DNA from: CAZMGV01 sp964565925
GTDB taxonomy: Bacteria; JAGRBM01; JAHCIT01
Assembly: GCA_964565925.1 (NCBI GenBank)
Contig: CAZMGV010000001.1
Coordinates: forward strand, 434,001-498,000
DNA length: 64,000 nucleotides
Direction of reading: 5' to 3'
Positions 27,216-36,373 of the stretch are shown here, one piece after another (within the stretch, counting starts at the first letter, position 1; the number at the start of each line of letters is the position of its first letter). A model generated the notes under the pieces. The model made no database searches. It saw nothing but the letters and a program-made list of their open reading frames with translations, and was not told the DNA's origin. The translations under genes were made by a program, and so were the position numbers.

Positions 27216-27294
27216 AAAGCGGGCCCCTGTCGGGTGAGGACATCGCTGAGCGAAGAAGCGTGCCACGGCGCGTCCGTGTGTTACCCTTTTCTCC

Positions 27295-28230
27295 ATGCCG
27301 CAGACGTCCCCTACGCCAGCCGACCTCGACTCCATCTACCGGGAACACCGCCAGTTCCTGTGGGGGCTCACCTACCGGCTCACCGGCAGCACGGCGGACG
27401 CCGACGATATCGTGCAGGAGACGTTCGTGAAGGCCATCGAGAACCCGCCTCCCGACACGGCCAGACCGTGGCGGCCGTGGCTTGTGCGGGTGGCGACGAA
27501 CCTCGGCATCGACCGGCTGCGCCGCCGCAAGGAGTCGCCCTACCCGGGTCCCTGGCTCCCGGCGGTGATCGAGACCGCGCCGGGCGACTTCGATCTGGCC
27601 GACACGGCCCCGACCCCCGACGGCCGGTACACCGAACTGGAAAGCGTCACGCTGGCGTTCCTGCTGGCGCTCGAAGCGTTGAACCCCAAGCAGCGGGCGG
27701 TGCTGATCCTGCGCGACGTGTTCGACTACTCCGTGGCCGAAACGGCGCAGGCGCTCGAGATATCCGAATCCGACGTCAAAACCACCCATCACCGCGCGCG
27801 CGGGCTGATGGAAACCTACGACCACGCCCGGGTGATCCCGACCAGGGCGCTCCAGCAGAAGGTGCAGGTGGCGCTCGGTAATTTCCTGTCGTGCCTGATG
27901 AACCGCGACGCGGCGGGTATCGAGAAGCTGCTCGCGGCGGACGTGCGGGTGCTCTCCGACGGCGGCGGCGAGTACAGCGCCGCGCGGGTGCCGATTGTCG
28001 GCGCCGCCAAGGTGGCGAAGTTCTACGTCAGCATCAGCGAGCAGAAGGCCGAGGGGATGAACCTGCAGCTGACGTATCTGAACGGCCTGCCCGCCATCGT
28101 CATCCGTACCGAGAACCCGGAGGACGGCACCGCGCCGGTACTGGTCTGGCAGTGCGTGATAGATCAGTCAGGGAAGATCAAAGAGTTTCACAGCGTCATG
28201 GCGACGGAGAAGGTGCTGAGTTTAAAGTAA
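27295..28230 (+). CDS. ECF41-type RNA polymerase sigma factor with SnoaL-like C-terminal domain
   Basis: The 311-residue protein has a sigma-2 region (DIVQETFVKAIEN), a sigma-4 region (about 118-175, with SESDVKTTHHRARGLM) and, after the linker, a SnoaL-like domain with the DGGG motif (222-225), which in ECF41 factors is a regulatory contact to the sigma core. No anti-sigma gene is seen; the C-terminal extension is thought to control activity in this group. The start is ATG at 27295. The divergent SDR gene fits the oxidoreductase neighbour commonly reported for ECF41 loci. Confidence 0.87.
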   Translation: MPQTSPTPADLDSIYREHRQFLWGLTYRLTGSTADADDIVQETFVKAIENPPPDTARPWRPWLVRVATNLGIDRLRRRKESPYPGPWLPAVIETAPGDFDLADTAPTPDGRYTELESVTLAFLLALEALNPKQRAVLILRDVFDYSVAETAQALEISESDVKTTHHRARGLMETYDHARVIPTRALQQKVQVALGNFLSCLMNRDAAGIEKLLAADVRVLSDGGGEYSAARVPIVGAAKVAKFYVSISEQKAEGMNLQLTYLNGLPAIVIRTENPEDGTAPVLVWQCVIDQSGKIKEFHSVMATEKVLSLK

Positions 28231-28255
28231 CTCAACCGCTGCTTCGCGGTATATT

Positions 28256-29344
28256 TCATGTGCCCGCCAACTGCCTCTCATCAAAAAGCTGTTCTGGCTT
28301 CCGCCATCCGTTTGGGTATTCAACTACAGGAGGGAATCCATTGGTTTCGTCCGAAACGCAATTGACGAATGTTTCCTTAGAGATACCTTGCACGTTGCTG
28401 AAACCTTGGTATCTAAATTGACACATATAAAATCTTGCATTTGTTAAGTTGGCACCGGCGATCGATGTTGAATCCATAGTCACGCCGCTCATTGTGCAAT
28501 CAGTAAGGTTCGAGCCGTTGAAATCGACTCCGTACATTACCGCACCAATGAAACTAGCCCCAGTAAAATCGCAATTAGTTAATTTCGCTAACGCCATAAT
28601 GCATTGTGAAAATTGCACATTACGGAAACATAAGCCGTCGAGACGGCCATTCACGATCAGGACTTCTTTTAATTCTGGGCGATATCCGATCGGGTCATTC
28701 GCAATATTTCGTCTACCAATCACAGTTAAGGCGAACTTGATCGCTTCCGGCATTTCGGTTTCAAAAATACTATCTGAATAAACGTCGACGTAATTCAATT
28801 CAGTGAGTACTGCACCAGAGGGTCGCTTGAAAACCTCATGATGGATGTCATCCCATATTCTCCGGTTCCACGACGACTTCCGTCGCACGAATGACGAGAG
28901 CACTTCCATGGATGGGACATGAAAATCCGTAGCCGATTTTGCGATATGTTCAATTACAAAAATTGCTCCGATTACTTCATCGATTTTATCGCTCGTCAGC
29001 ATCCGAACGGCTGACTGAAATTGCTCCGATAATAGTCGACGCTCAGATAACCGATTGTTTTCGACGGCAACGGCAGCCTGGCTAAGTGCGGCAGCAGCCT
29101 GCTGCTCCGCAGCTTTTATCCGTCTCCAAGCAAACACGAAACCGATTAGTGCAGCTATTACTCCAAGGACTTTCAAGTAGAAATCCATGAAGTCTTTCAG
29201 CGTGATTTTTTCGGAATCGACCGGCCCGATTATGGACTGCAAAACGAACCAAAGAAGAAGAACGACGCAGATCAAGAAAAACCCGACCAACAAGGTCTGG
29301 GATAAATCGATTTTGACGTTATTTTGATCTCTTTGCTCTACCAT
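28256..29344 (-). CDS. Membrane-anchored pentapeptide-repeat protein
   Basis: This 362-residue protein has two membrane helices near the N-terminus (about 17-38 and 58-77), a coiled-coil rich in alanine and glutamine, a region SEQFQSAVRMLTSDKIDEVI...FVIEHIAKSA resembling the helical module that often precedes pentapeptide repeats, and about 80 residues of pentapeptide-like repeats (CDFTGASFIGAVMYGVDFNG, LTDCTMSGVTM). The gene is markedly AT-richer than the flanking genes and belongs to a small island, so it was probably acquired. Its function is unknown. It converges with the sigma gene. Confidence 0.7.
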   Translation of the reverse strand: MVEQRDQNNVKIDLSQTLLVGFFLICVVLLLWFVLQSIIGPVDSEKITLKDFMDFYLKVLGVIAALIGFVFAWRRIKAAEQQAAAALSQAAVAVENNRLSERRLLSEQFQSAVRMLTSDKIDEVIGAIFVIEHIAKSATDFHVPSMEVLSSFVRRKSSWNRRIWDDIHHEVFKRPSGAVLTELNYVDVYSDSIFETEMPEAIKFALTVIGRRNIANDPIGYRPELKEVLIVNGRLDGLCFRNVQFSQCIMALAKLTNCDFTGASFIGAVMYGVDFNGSNLTDCTMSGVTMDSTSIAGANLTNARFYMCQFRYQGFSNVQGISKETFVNCVSDETNGFPPVVEYPNGWRKPEQLFDERQLAGT

Positions 29345-29469
29345 TGCCCATCACTCACGTATCCAAGCTGCTTACGAGGCTGAAACGATATCGCGATCGG
29401 TGACTCCGTAATGAAACGCAAATAGGTGCGTAAGCAATGCCTAACTAATTCCCAGGTAAAATAGGCATT

Positions 29470-29838
29470 TCAGGAAGGGCTACGTTGCATAAAGCCGAAA
29501 TCCATAATCCACCGATCTGGGTCGAAATGGCCTACGAGGTCTCGATTCGCAAGATTAAATACAAAGTCCTGAAGCAACCCTTCATAGCCCGCTTCAAACC
29601 CAATATCTTCGCGATTTTCTACAACCTCGGCCCAGTCGCGTAGATAATCCTCAGTAATGTCACGATCCGTCAATCGCATGAGAAGATTTCTCGCGTCCTT
29701 ACGAGTGAATAGAACTAAATCAGCCCTCGAATCCCAACCAAACGATGCCAACTCCTCTTCAATTTCCGAAGGCGGCCTTCGTAAATTGATCAACTCCTCA
29801 AGAAGGAGCGTGCGCCTTGCTAAATCGATGCCATTCAT
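29470..29838 (-). CDS. Putative immunity protein for the adjacent toxin C-terminus
   Basis: The 122-residue acidic protein matches no family I can name with confidence. It starts MNGIDLARRTLLLEELINL and contains RPPSEIEEELASFGWDSRADLVLFT and ITEDYLRDWAEVVENREDIGFE, a mix of helices and acidic patches like many immunity proteins of polymorphic toxins. Its ATG overlaps the stop of the toxin-like gene by four bases (ATGA), a typical toxin/immunity coupling. It is AT-rich like its partner. The role is inferred from context. Confidence 0.5.
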   Translation of the reverse strand: MNGIDLARRTLLLEELINLRRPPSEIEEELASFGWDSRADLVLFTRKDARNLLMRLTDRDITEDYLRDWAEVVENREDIGFEAGYEGLLQDFVFNLANRDLVGHFDPDRWIMDFGFMQRSPS

Positions 29839-30083
29839 GGGTACTTCTGCTTAACGTGAACGACATTCCCACTAGGGTCATACGTCGTTTTTATATATTT
29901 TAGCGTAATACCTGCTCCATCTACAGTTTTTTCGTAAATTGCCTTAGAGCCGGGGACGATTCCATTTACAGTCGCCTCAAAAACGACACTTCCGTTTGGC
30001 AGAGCGTAATTACGGACGGATGCGACTGCGTTCGGCAGTTTCGAAACGAAGCGCTTATAATTATTGGTTTGCTGGCTGTTCAA
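29835..30083 (-). CDS. Orphan polymorphic-toxin C-terminal domain
   Basis: This 82-residue frame opens with TTG. The sequence from KRFVSKLPNAVASVRNY through NGSVVFEATVNGIVPGSKAIYEKTVD to TTYDPSGNVVHVKQKYP looks like the extreme C-terminus of RHS/CDI-type toxins, which typically end this way. An in-frame stop just upstream of the start shows that no delivery module is attached, so it is an orphan cassette or a remnant. It could be silent, or serve as a spare cassette exchanged by recombination. Family naming is from memory of the pattern and is not certain. Confidence 0.5.
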   Translation of the reverse strand: MNSQQTNNYKRFVSKLPNAVASVRNYALPNGSVVFEATVNGIVPGSKAIYEKTVDGAGITLKYIKTTYDPSGNVVHVKQKYP

Positions 30084-30230
30084 TTGGCTGCCAATTCATT
30101 CCCGCAATTATTTCGCTTATATCATATCTGTATATTGTGCGCTAATAAATTCAAGAAGCGCTCAATCCCCTCTCTGTGCGATCCGGCGAGGATAATCCGG
30201 TTCCAGCTCGTTCCTTGGCCGGTTGAGTGC

Positions 30231-31013
30231 CTATCCCGCCGTCAGCAGATCCACGCTCTCTCCGTCGGCGGGAATCTGCACCCGGGAGGCAAGGCCTGCG
30301 CTCTCGATACGCGCACTGAGTTCCGCCCGCGTCACGGGGCAGTGGTTGAGCGCCTCCAGATGGGTCGCGACGACGGCTCCGGGTGAGAGCCGGATAAATT
30401 CAAGTATCTCATCAATCGTCATCAGGATCGGGCGGCCCACATCGAGCTGCGCGCCGCCCGCATGAACAACCGCCACGTCGGGGCGTTCCTGACGGAGCGT
30501 CTCTTTCACGCTGCCGGTCAGAACCGTGTCGCCGCTCAGGTAAAGACTGGGCTCGCCGGGCAGCCGGATCACGTAACCGACACCCGCGCCCATCACGCTG
30601 CCGATCCAGCCGTGGCCGTGGGTGGCCGGTACCGGCAGGATCGTTCCGCCCAGAAACGGGCTGGGGCGGCCAGGCGGCAGTCCAGTGACACGCAGGCCTT
30701 TGCCCTTCAGATAGTTCGCGTCATGGGCGCTGCAGAAGACGGGGATATGGTTGTTAACCAGAAACGATATTCCGTCACCGTCCAGATGATCCTTGTGCCC
30801 GCGCTGGCAGTGGGTGATGAGGCCGGTCGTCACCATGGGCAGCAGTTTTTCGGCCTGCGGAGGCAGCGGCACGGTCGGATTCCATTTGGGGCTGTGGCGC
30901 AGGAACGAGAACGGCGGAATCCCTCCGGCGTCCGAGAGCATCGGATCGACGAGGATCCGCACACCGGCGGCTTCGACGATGATCGTGGCGTTCCTGAGGT
31001 GATGGATTTTCAT
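30231..31013 (-). CDS. Metallo-beta-lactamase-fold hydrolase (UlaG-like)
   Basis: The 260-residue protein begins MKIHHLRNATIIVEAAGVRILVDPML, like UlaG-type hydrolases, and carries a metal site of the form THCQRGHKDHLD and a second histidine set (PATHGHGW, SGDT, then THLEALNH). It should be a cytoplasmic metal-dependent hydrolase of unknown substrate. Twenty-three bases separate it from the GGDEF gene, in the same direction, so the three genes moaC, GGDEF and MBL may form one transcription unit. Confidence 0.83.
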   Translation of the reverse strand: MKIHHLRNATIIVEAAGVRILVDPMLSDAGGIPPFSFLRHSPKWNPTVPLPPQAEKLLPMVTTGLITHCQRGHKDHLDGDGISFLVNNHIPVFCSAHDANYLKGKGLRVTGLPPGRPSPFLGGTILPVPATHGHGWIGSVMGAGVGYVIRLPGEPSLYLSGDTVLTGSVKETLRQERPDVAVVHAGGAQLDVGRPILMTIDEILEFIRLSPGAVVATHLEALNHCPVTRAELSARIESAGLASRVQIPADGESVDLLTAG

Positions 31014-31036
31014 TCCGGCTCCGTATCTGGCTGAAG

Positions 31037-32275
31037 CTAGATCCCCTCGCCCTGCGATCCGGCGAGGATGATCCGGTTGCGGCCCGCTGCCTTCGCCTTG
31101 TAGAGCGCCTCGTCGGCGAGGCGGATCAGGTCGTCGACGCGTTCAACCGGCGCGGCATCACTGGAGGCACCGGCGACCGGAAAACGCACGAGGCCCAGGC
31201 TCACCGTCACATGGAACGACGTGTGGCCGCCCACGACGATCTGGGTGGTCTCGACACTCTGGCGGCACCGCTCGGCGACCGCCTCGGCCGCCTCCAGACC
31301 GGTTTCAGGGAGCAGCAGGACGAACTCCTCGCCGCCGTAGCGGGCGATCACATCCGTCGTGCGGACCGCGCTGTTCAGCACCGAGGCGATGGTCATCAGC
31401 ACCCGGTCGCCGATCAGGTGGCCGTACTGGTCGTTGATCCGCTTGAAATAGTCCACGTCCAGCACGGCGAAACTGAGCGGCCGGCCGTAGCGCCGCGCGC
31501 GCTCGAACTCCGCCTCGAACAGCTCCAGGAAGTGCCTGCGGTTGAACAGGCCGGTCAGGCCGTCCTTCGTGGCGAGGTCACGGAACTCGCCCTCGCGCTC
31601 GTACCACCGGCGGTACATGACGGCCGAAAATATCCAGCAGGGGGCCATGAACCCGATGGCGATTCCCACGAACGCATACCGCCACGCGGGCGCGGCGTGG
31701 CCCGAGGCGTCCACCGGGAACGTATGGAACAGCGGGGCGTAGGGGATGAGCCCCGCTTCCATCGCAAAACCGGCGGCGATCAGCCCCGCGAACGACAGGA
31801 ATATGGCGGAAGCGACAAGCCGCTGGTCGTGCAGCGCCAGCGCCGCCGTCCCGGCCGCCGCGAGAAACATCCAGTACGGGGACGAATAGAGCCCGGACCA
31901 GTAGAGCAGGAACGCATAGGTGAAGGCCCAGGCGTGGGTGAATACGATCTGGAGCGCCCAGGCGCTGCGGGTGCCCTCCGTCACGCGGCGGGCGGCCACG
32001 GCGAGCAGCGCCCACAGGGCGATGACCGCGACCGACAGGATATAGACGACGTTGAGACCCTGCTGCGAAAAGTGCGCGCCGCCGTCAAGCCTCGCCAGCC
32101 ACAGGATCAGCAGCAGCGAACTCAGATGCCCGCCGACCGAGATGTCGCACATGATCGCGCAGCGGCGGGCCGGGGTTTCCTCCAGCAGCCCCTCGACGTA
32201 CTTCCGTATCCGCGACCAGAGCCCGCTGGCTGGCTCCGGTCCGGATTCGATGGGCACTTCGTGAACCGGTGTCAC
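31037..32275 (-). CDS. Membrane-bound diguanylate cyclase
   Basis: The 412-residue protein has about six membrane helices (about 47-220) and a C-terminal GGDEF domain. The active site is GGEEF (314-318), with an RTTD inhibitory site (305-308) exactly five residues before it, so it should be active and feedback-controlled by cyclic di-GMP. The N-terminal helices form an uncharacterised sensor. The start is GTG at 32275, one base after the moaC stop. Confidence 0.9.
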   Translation of the reverse strand: MTPVHEVPIESGPEPASGLWSRIRKYVEGLLEETPARRCAIMCDISVGGHLSSLLLILWLARLDGGAHFSQQGLNVVYILSVAVIALWALLAVAARRVTEGTRSAWALQIVFTHAWAFTYAFLLYWSGLYSSPYWMFLAAAGTAALALHDQRLVASAIFLSFAGLIAAGFAMEAGLIPYAPLFHTFPVDASGHAAPAWRYAFVGIAIGFMAPCWIFSAVMYRRWYEREGEFRDLATKDGLTGLFNRRHFLELFEAEFERARRYGRPLSFAVLDVDYFKRINDQYGHLIGDRVLMTIASVLNSAVRTTDVIARYGGEEFVLLLPETGLEAAEAVAERCRQSVETTQIVVGGHTSFHVTVSLGLVRFPVAGASSDAAPVERVDDLIRLADEALYKAKAAGRNRIILAGSQGEGI

Positions 32276-32276
32276 G

Positions 32277-32759
32277 TCACTTCCCCTGCCGCTTCCACTC
32301 GCCGCTGCGGCCCCCGCTCTTTTCCATTAAATAGATGTCTTCGATGACAATACCACGTTCGACCGCTTTCAGCATGTCGTAGACCGTGAGAGCGGCCGCC
32401 GATACGGCGGTCAGCGCCTCCATCTCGACCCCTGTCTCGCCGGTGGTCCGGACGGTCGCCTCGATGGTGACGATCCCTTTTTTATCGATGCTCGCGTCCA
32501 CCTCGACCCCGGTAATGGGGATCGGATGGCAGAGCGGGATCAGGTCGGAGGTTCTTTTCGTCGCCTGGATGCCGGCCAGTATCGCCACCTGCAGGACGTC
32601 GCCCTTTTTCGCCTTCCGGGTACGGACAAGATCAGCGGTGGTTTTGGACAGCCGCACATGGGCGACGGCCCGGGCGATCCGCCGGGTTTTCTGCTTCTCC
32701 GAGACGTCCACCATCCGGGGTTTGCCGCGCGAGTCCATATGGGTGAGCTTTTTTGCCAT
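32277..32759 (-). CDS. moaC: Cyclic pyranopterin monophosphate synthase
   Basis: The 160-residue MoaC works with MoaA to convert GTP to cyclic pyranopterin monophosphate in molybdenum cofactor synthesis. The motifs MVDVSEK, LIPLCHPIPITGVEVD, VEMEALTAVSAAALTVYDM and the end IYLMEKSGGRSG are all typical. Other moa genes are not in the window. It is the first gene of a minus-strand set and is divergent from metH. Confidence 0.95.
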   Translation of the reverse strand: MAKKLTHMDSRGKPRMVDVSEKQKTRRIARAVAHVRLSKTTADLVRTRKAKKGDVLQVAILAGIQATKRTSDLIPLCHPIPITGVEVDASIDKKGIVTIEATVRTTGETGVEMEALTAVSAAALTVYDMLKAVERGIVIEDIYLMEKSGGRSGEWKRQGK

Positions 32760-32824
32760 GCCGGTTCGTACCCCTGCCCCCAGCCTCGCGGCAAGCGGTG
32801 GAAATCAGGGCGCTTTGGCGTTAT

Positions 32825-35800
32825 ATGGCAGGGCCCCGGGTCGGAGCCCGGTCCGGAGTATCCGCCCTGAAGAACGTGGTTAAAAACTCGCCCTTCCTCG
32901 ACGCCCTGAACTCCCGCGTGCTCGTGTTCGACGGCGCCATGGGCACGATGATCCAGACCTATCATCTCACGAAGGACGACTTCGGCGGCAAGCAGGGGGC
33001 GAACGACTACCTTGTCCTGACGAAACCCGCCGTCATCCAGGAGATCCACTCCAAATACCTGGAAGCCGGCGCCGACGTGGTCGAGACCTGCACGTTCCAG
33101 TCGACCCGCCCGCGACTCGAAGAGTGGGGCCTGGGCGACAAGGTGGCCGAGATCAACATCAAGGCGGCGCGGCTCGCCCGCGAAGCGGCCGACAAGTTCT
33201 CCACCCCGGACAAGCGCCGGTTCGTGGCGGGCTCCATGGGACCGACCGGGTTCCTGCCCAGTTCGTCCGACCCGACGCTGTCGAACATCACCTTCGACCA
33301 GCTCGAGGAGATTTTCCGCGAACAGGCGGCGGCACTGGCGGAGGGCGGCGTGCACGCGTTCCTGATCGAGACGTCGCAGGACATCCTCGAAGTGAAGGCG
33401 GCCGTCGCCGGCTGCGAGCGGTTCCGCAGGGAGTCGGGCCGCTACGACATTCCGGTCATGGCCCAGATCACGCTGGACCAGTCCGGGCGTATGCTGCTCG
33501 GCACGGACGTGGCGACGGCGCTCGCGATCCTCGAAGAGCTGCCGATCTCCGTCATCGGCATGAACTGCTCGACCGGCCCGCAGGAGATGCGGGAATCTGT
33601 GCGGTACCTGGGCGAGTTCTCCACCGTACCTATATCCGTCATTCCGAACGCCGGTATGCCGGAGAACGTGGACGGCGAGGCCCACTACAACCTGAAGCCG
33701 GACGCGCTGGCGTCCGAGCTGCACGATTTCGTTACGAAGCACGGCATTGCCATCGTGGGCGGCTGCTGCGGCACGACGCCGGAACATATCCGCAAGCTCA
33801 GCCAGTCGGTGGCGGGGCTCAAGCCCGGCAAGCGGCCCAGCTTCCAGCTCCATGTGGTGGCCTCCCCGATCAAGCCGCTGAAACTGGATATCGACAACCC
33901 GCCGGTGGTGGTGGGCGAGCGGCTGAACGCGCAGGGATCGCGCAAGGCCAAGGACGTCATGCTCACCCGGGACTACGACGCGCTCGTGGCGCTGGGCAAG
34001 GAACAGGTGGACGACGGCGCGCACATGCTCGACATCTGCACCGCCATGACCGAAGCGCCGCTTGAGAAAGAACTGATGCTCACGCTGGTCAGGCGGCTGT
34101 CGCAGGAAACCGACGCGCCGCTCATGGTGGACTCCACCGAAGTGGACGTGATCGAGGCGGCGCTGAAGGTGATCCCCGGCCGGGCGATCGTGAACTCGAT
34201 CAACCTGGAGGGCGACGGCTCGCGCCTGCACAAGATCTCGCCGCTGATCGCCAAATACGGGGCGGTCACGGTCGCCATGACCATCGACGACTCGGACCCC
34301 GAGATCAAAGGCATGGCGAAGACGGCGGCGCACAAGCTGCGGGTCGCGCAGAAGATCACGAAACTGTGCTCCGAGCAGTACGGCCTCGAACGCGACCAGC
34401 TCGTCTTCGACGTGCTGACGTTCACGCTCGCCACGGGCGAGCCGGAGTTCCGCCGCTCCGCCATGGAGACCATCGAGGGCATCCGGGCGATCAAGAAGGA
34501 GCTGCCGGGCGTCTTTACGGTGCTCGGCGTCTCGAACGTATCGTTCGGACTCACGCCGCCGGCCCGCCGGGTGCTGAACTCGACCTTCCTCTACCACTGC
34601 GTGCAGGCGGGGTTAGACCTCGCCATCGTGAACGCCAAGGAGATCATCCCCTATACGGAGATCCCGAAAGAGGCGCGCGACATCGCCGAGGAGATGATTT
34701 TCGACAAGGCGGAAGACGCGCTCCCCCGCTACATCAAGCATTTCGAAGGCGCCGCCGGGGCACCGGCCACCGACCCCCGCAAGGCGAAGATCGACCCGTC
34801 GCTGCCCGTCGAGCAGCGGATTCACGAGCATATTCTGAAGCGCGTGAAAGAAGGGGTGATTGAGGCGCTCGAAGAAGCCCGCACGAAGAAGGGCCTCGCC
34901 CCGGTCGAGATCATCAATACGATCCTGCTGCCCGCCATGAAGGACGTGGGCGACCGCATGGCGACGGGCGAAATCATCCTGCCGTTCGTGCTCCAGTCGG
35001 CGGAGGTGATGAAGCGCGCGGTCACGCACCTGGAACAGTATCTGGACAAGGACCAGTCGGTGTCGAAGGGCAATGTGGTGATCGCCACCGTCTACGGCGA
35101 CGTACACGACATCGGCAAGAATCTCGTAAAGACCATCTGGTCGAACAACGGCTACACGGTACATGACCTCGGCAAACAGGTGCCGCTCAACACGATCCTC
35201 GCCAAGGCGCAGGAGGTGGGCGCGGTCGCCATCGGCCTCTCGGCGCTGCTCGTCACCACCTCCAAGCAGATGCGGTTCTGCATCGAGGAACTGGACAAGC
35301 AGAAGCTCCCCTACGTGCTGATCGTGGGCGGGGCCGCCATCAACCGGGAATACGTCTCGCGGATCTCGATCACCGACGGAGAAAGCCCCTACCGGAACGG
35401 CGTCTTCTATTCGAAGGATGCCTTCGAAGGGCTCCATCACCTGAACGCGGTCGCCGACAAGAAGACCAAGGCCGCCTATGTCGCCGACAACCTCCGCGAC
35501 AACCAGGAACGCTACTTCGCGTCGCTGAAGAAACAGGAGAAGCAGAAGGCGGCGCTGGCGAGCGCCCCCGCCGGAAAGAGCGCCGTCCGCCGCGACGCGC
35601 CGGTGCCGAAGCCGCCGTTCTGGGGGCCGAAGGTGCTGGCCGACGTGGACCTGAAAGAGGTGTTCCCGCTCATCGACAGGAAGGCGCTGTTCGGCCACTC
35701 GTGGGGGGTGCTCAAGCGCAAGCGGTCGCAGGAAGAGTACGAGAAGGATCTGAAAGAAACTTTCGAGCCGCTGCTCGCAGACCTTCAGGCGCAGGTGATC

Positions 35801-36367
35801 AGGGACAAAACCCTCCAGCCCCGCTCGGTGTACGGATATTTCCCCGCCTGGGCGGACGGCAATTCGGTCGTCGTGTTCGATCCGAAGAACCCCGACAGGG
35901 AGCTGGGCCGGTTCAGCTTCCCCCGGCAGCCGGACCGTGAATACCTCTGCCTGTCCGATTTCCTCTCACCGAAAGAGCGCGGCGTGAAAGACGTGCTGGC
36001 GCTGGACGTGGTCACCGTCGGCGACCGGGTGAGCGAAGTGTGCAAGGCGCTGGACGCCAGGGGCGACTACACGGGCAGCCTGTACCTCCACGGCCTCGGC
36101 GTGCAGACGGCCGAAGCGATGGCGGAATACATCCACCAGAAAATCCGGAAGGACCTCGGGATCGCGGGCGGCCAGCGCTACTCGTTCGGCTACCCCGCCT
36201 GTCCGGATCTCTCGCAGCAGAAATTCCTGTTCGACCTGCTCGGCGCCGAGAAGGCCATCGGTACCGTACTGACAGAGGGCTTCCAGATCATCCCCGAGGC
36301 CTCCACGGCGGCGTTCGTGTGCCATCACCCGGAAGCCCGCTATTTCAGCGTGACGAATACCGACTGA
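32825..36367 (+). CDS. metH: Cobalamin-dependent methionine synthase
   Basis: The roughly 1180-residue protein contains all four MetH modules: homocysteine binding, with zinc cysteines in GMNCSTGP and VGGCCGTTP; the pterin/methyl-tetrahydrofolate barrel (LNAQGSRKAKD, then VNSINLEGDG); the cobalamin part, with the cap and the B12 histidine in DVHDIGKNLV; and the activation domain (QYF-like GYPACPDLSQQKF, CHHPEARYF). It methylates homocysteine using B12. The start is uncertain: ATG at 32825 is used; GTG at 32876 gives the typical short leader, and TTG at 32753 would overlap moaC. No B12 riboswitch is recognised upstream. Confidence 0.95.
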   Translation: MAGPRVGARSGVSALKNVVKNSPFLDALNSRVLVFDGAMGTMIQTYHLTKDDFGGKQGANDYLVLTKPAVIQEIHSKYLEAGADVVETCTFQSTRPRLEEWGLGDKVAEINIKAARLAREAADKFSTPDKRRFVAGSMGPTGFLPSSSDPTLSNITFDQLEEIFREQAAALAEGGVHAFLIETSQDILEVKAAVAGCERFRRESGRYDIPVMAQITLDQSGRMLLGTDVATALAILEELPISVIGMNCSTGPQEMRESVRYLGEFSTVPISVIPNAGMPENVDGEAHYNLKPDALASELHDFVTKHGIAIVGGCCGTTPEHIRKLSQSVAGLKPGKRPSFQLHVVASPIKPLKLDIDNPPVVVGERLNAQGSRKAKDVMLTRDYDALVALGKEQVDDGAHMLDICTAMTEAPLEKELMLTLVRRLSQETDAPLMVDSTEVDVIEAALKVIPGRAIVNSINLEGDGSRLHKISPLIAKYGAVTVAMTIDDSDPEIKGMAKTAAHKLRVAQKITKLCSEQYGLERDQLVFDVLTFTLATGEPEFRRSAMETIEGIRAIKKELPGVFTVLGVSNVSFGLTPPARRVLNSTFLYHCVQAGLDLAIVNAKEIIPYTEIPKEARDIAEEMIFDKAEDALPRYIKHFEGAAGAPATDPRKAKIDPSLPVEQRIHEHILKRVKEGVIEALEEARTKKGLAPVEIINTILLPAMKDVGDRMATGEIILPFVLQSAEVMKRAVTHLEQYLDKDQSVSKGNVVIATVYGDVHDIGKNLVKTIWSNNGYTVHDLGKQVPLNTILAKAQEVGAVAIGLSALLVTTSKQMRFCIEELDKQKLPYVLIVGGAAINREYVSRISITDGESPYRNGVFYSKDAFEGLHHLNAVADKKTKAAYVADNLRDNQERYFASLKKQEKQKAALASAPAGKSAVRRDAPVPKPPFWGPKVLADVDLKEVFPLIDRKALFGHSWGVLKRKRSQEEYEKDLKETFEPLLADLQAQVIRDKTLQPRSVYGYFPAWADGNSVVVFDPKNPDRELGRFSFPRQPDREYLCLSDFLSPKERGVKDVLALDVVTVGDRVSEVCKALDARGDYTGSLYLHGLGVQTAEAMAEYIHQKIRKDLGIAGGQRYSFGYPACPDLSQQKFLFDLLGAEKAIGTVLTEGFQIIPEASTAAFVCHHPEARYFSVTNTD

Positions 36368-36373
36368 ACGACG

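Noticed and set aside
32760..32875. Cobalamin riboswitch upstream of metH
   Set aside because: The short gap between moaC and metH cannot hold the full riboswitch and shows no B12-box.
32540..34597. 685-codon minus-strand frame over the metH start
   Set aside because: It is antisense to clear MetH domains and contains no recognisable motif.
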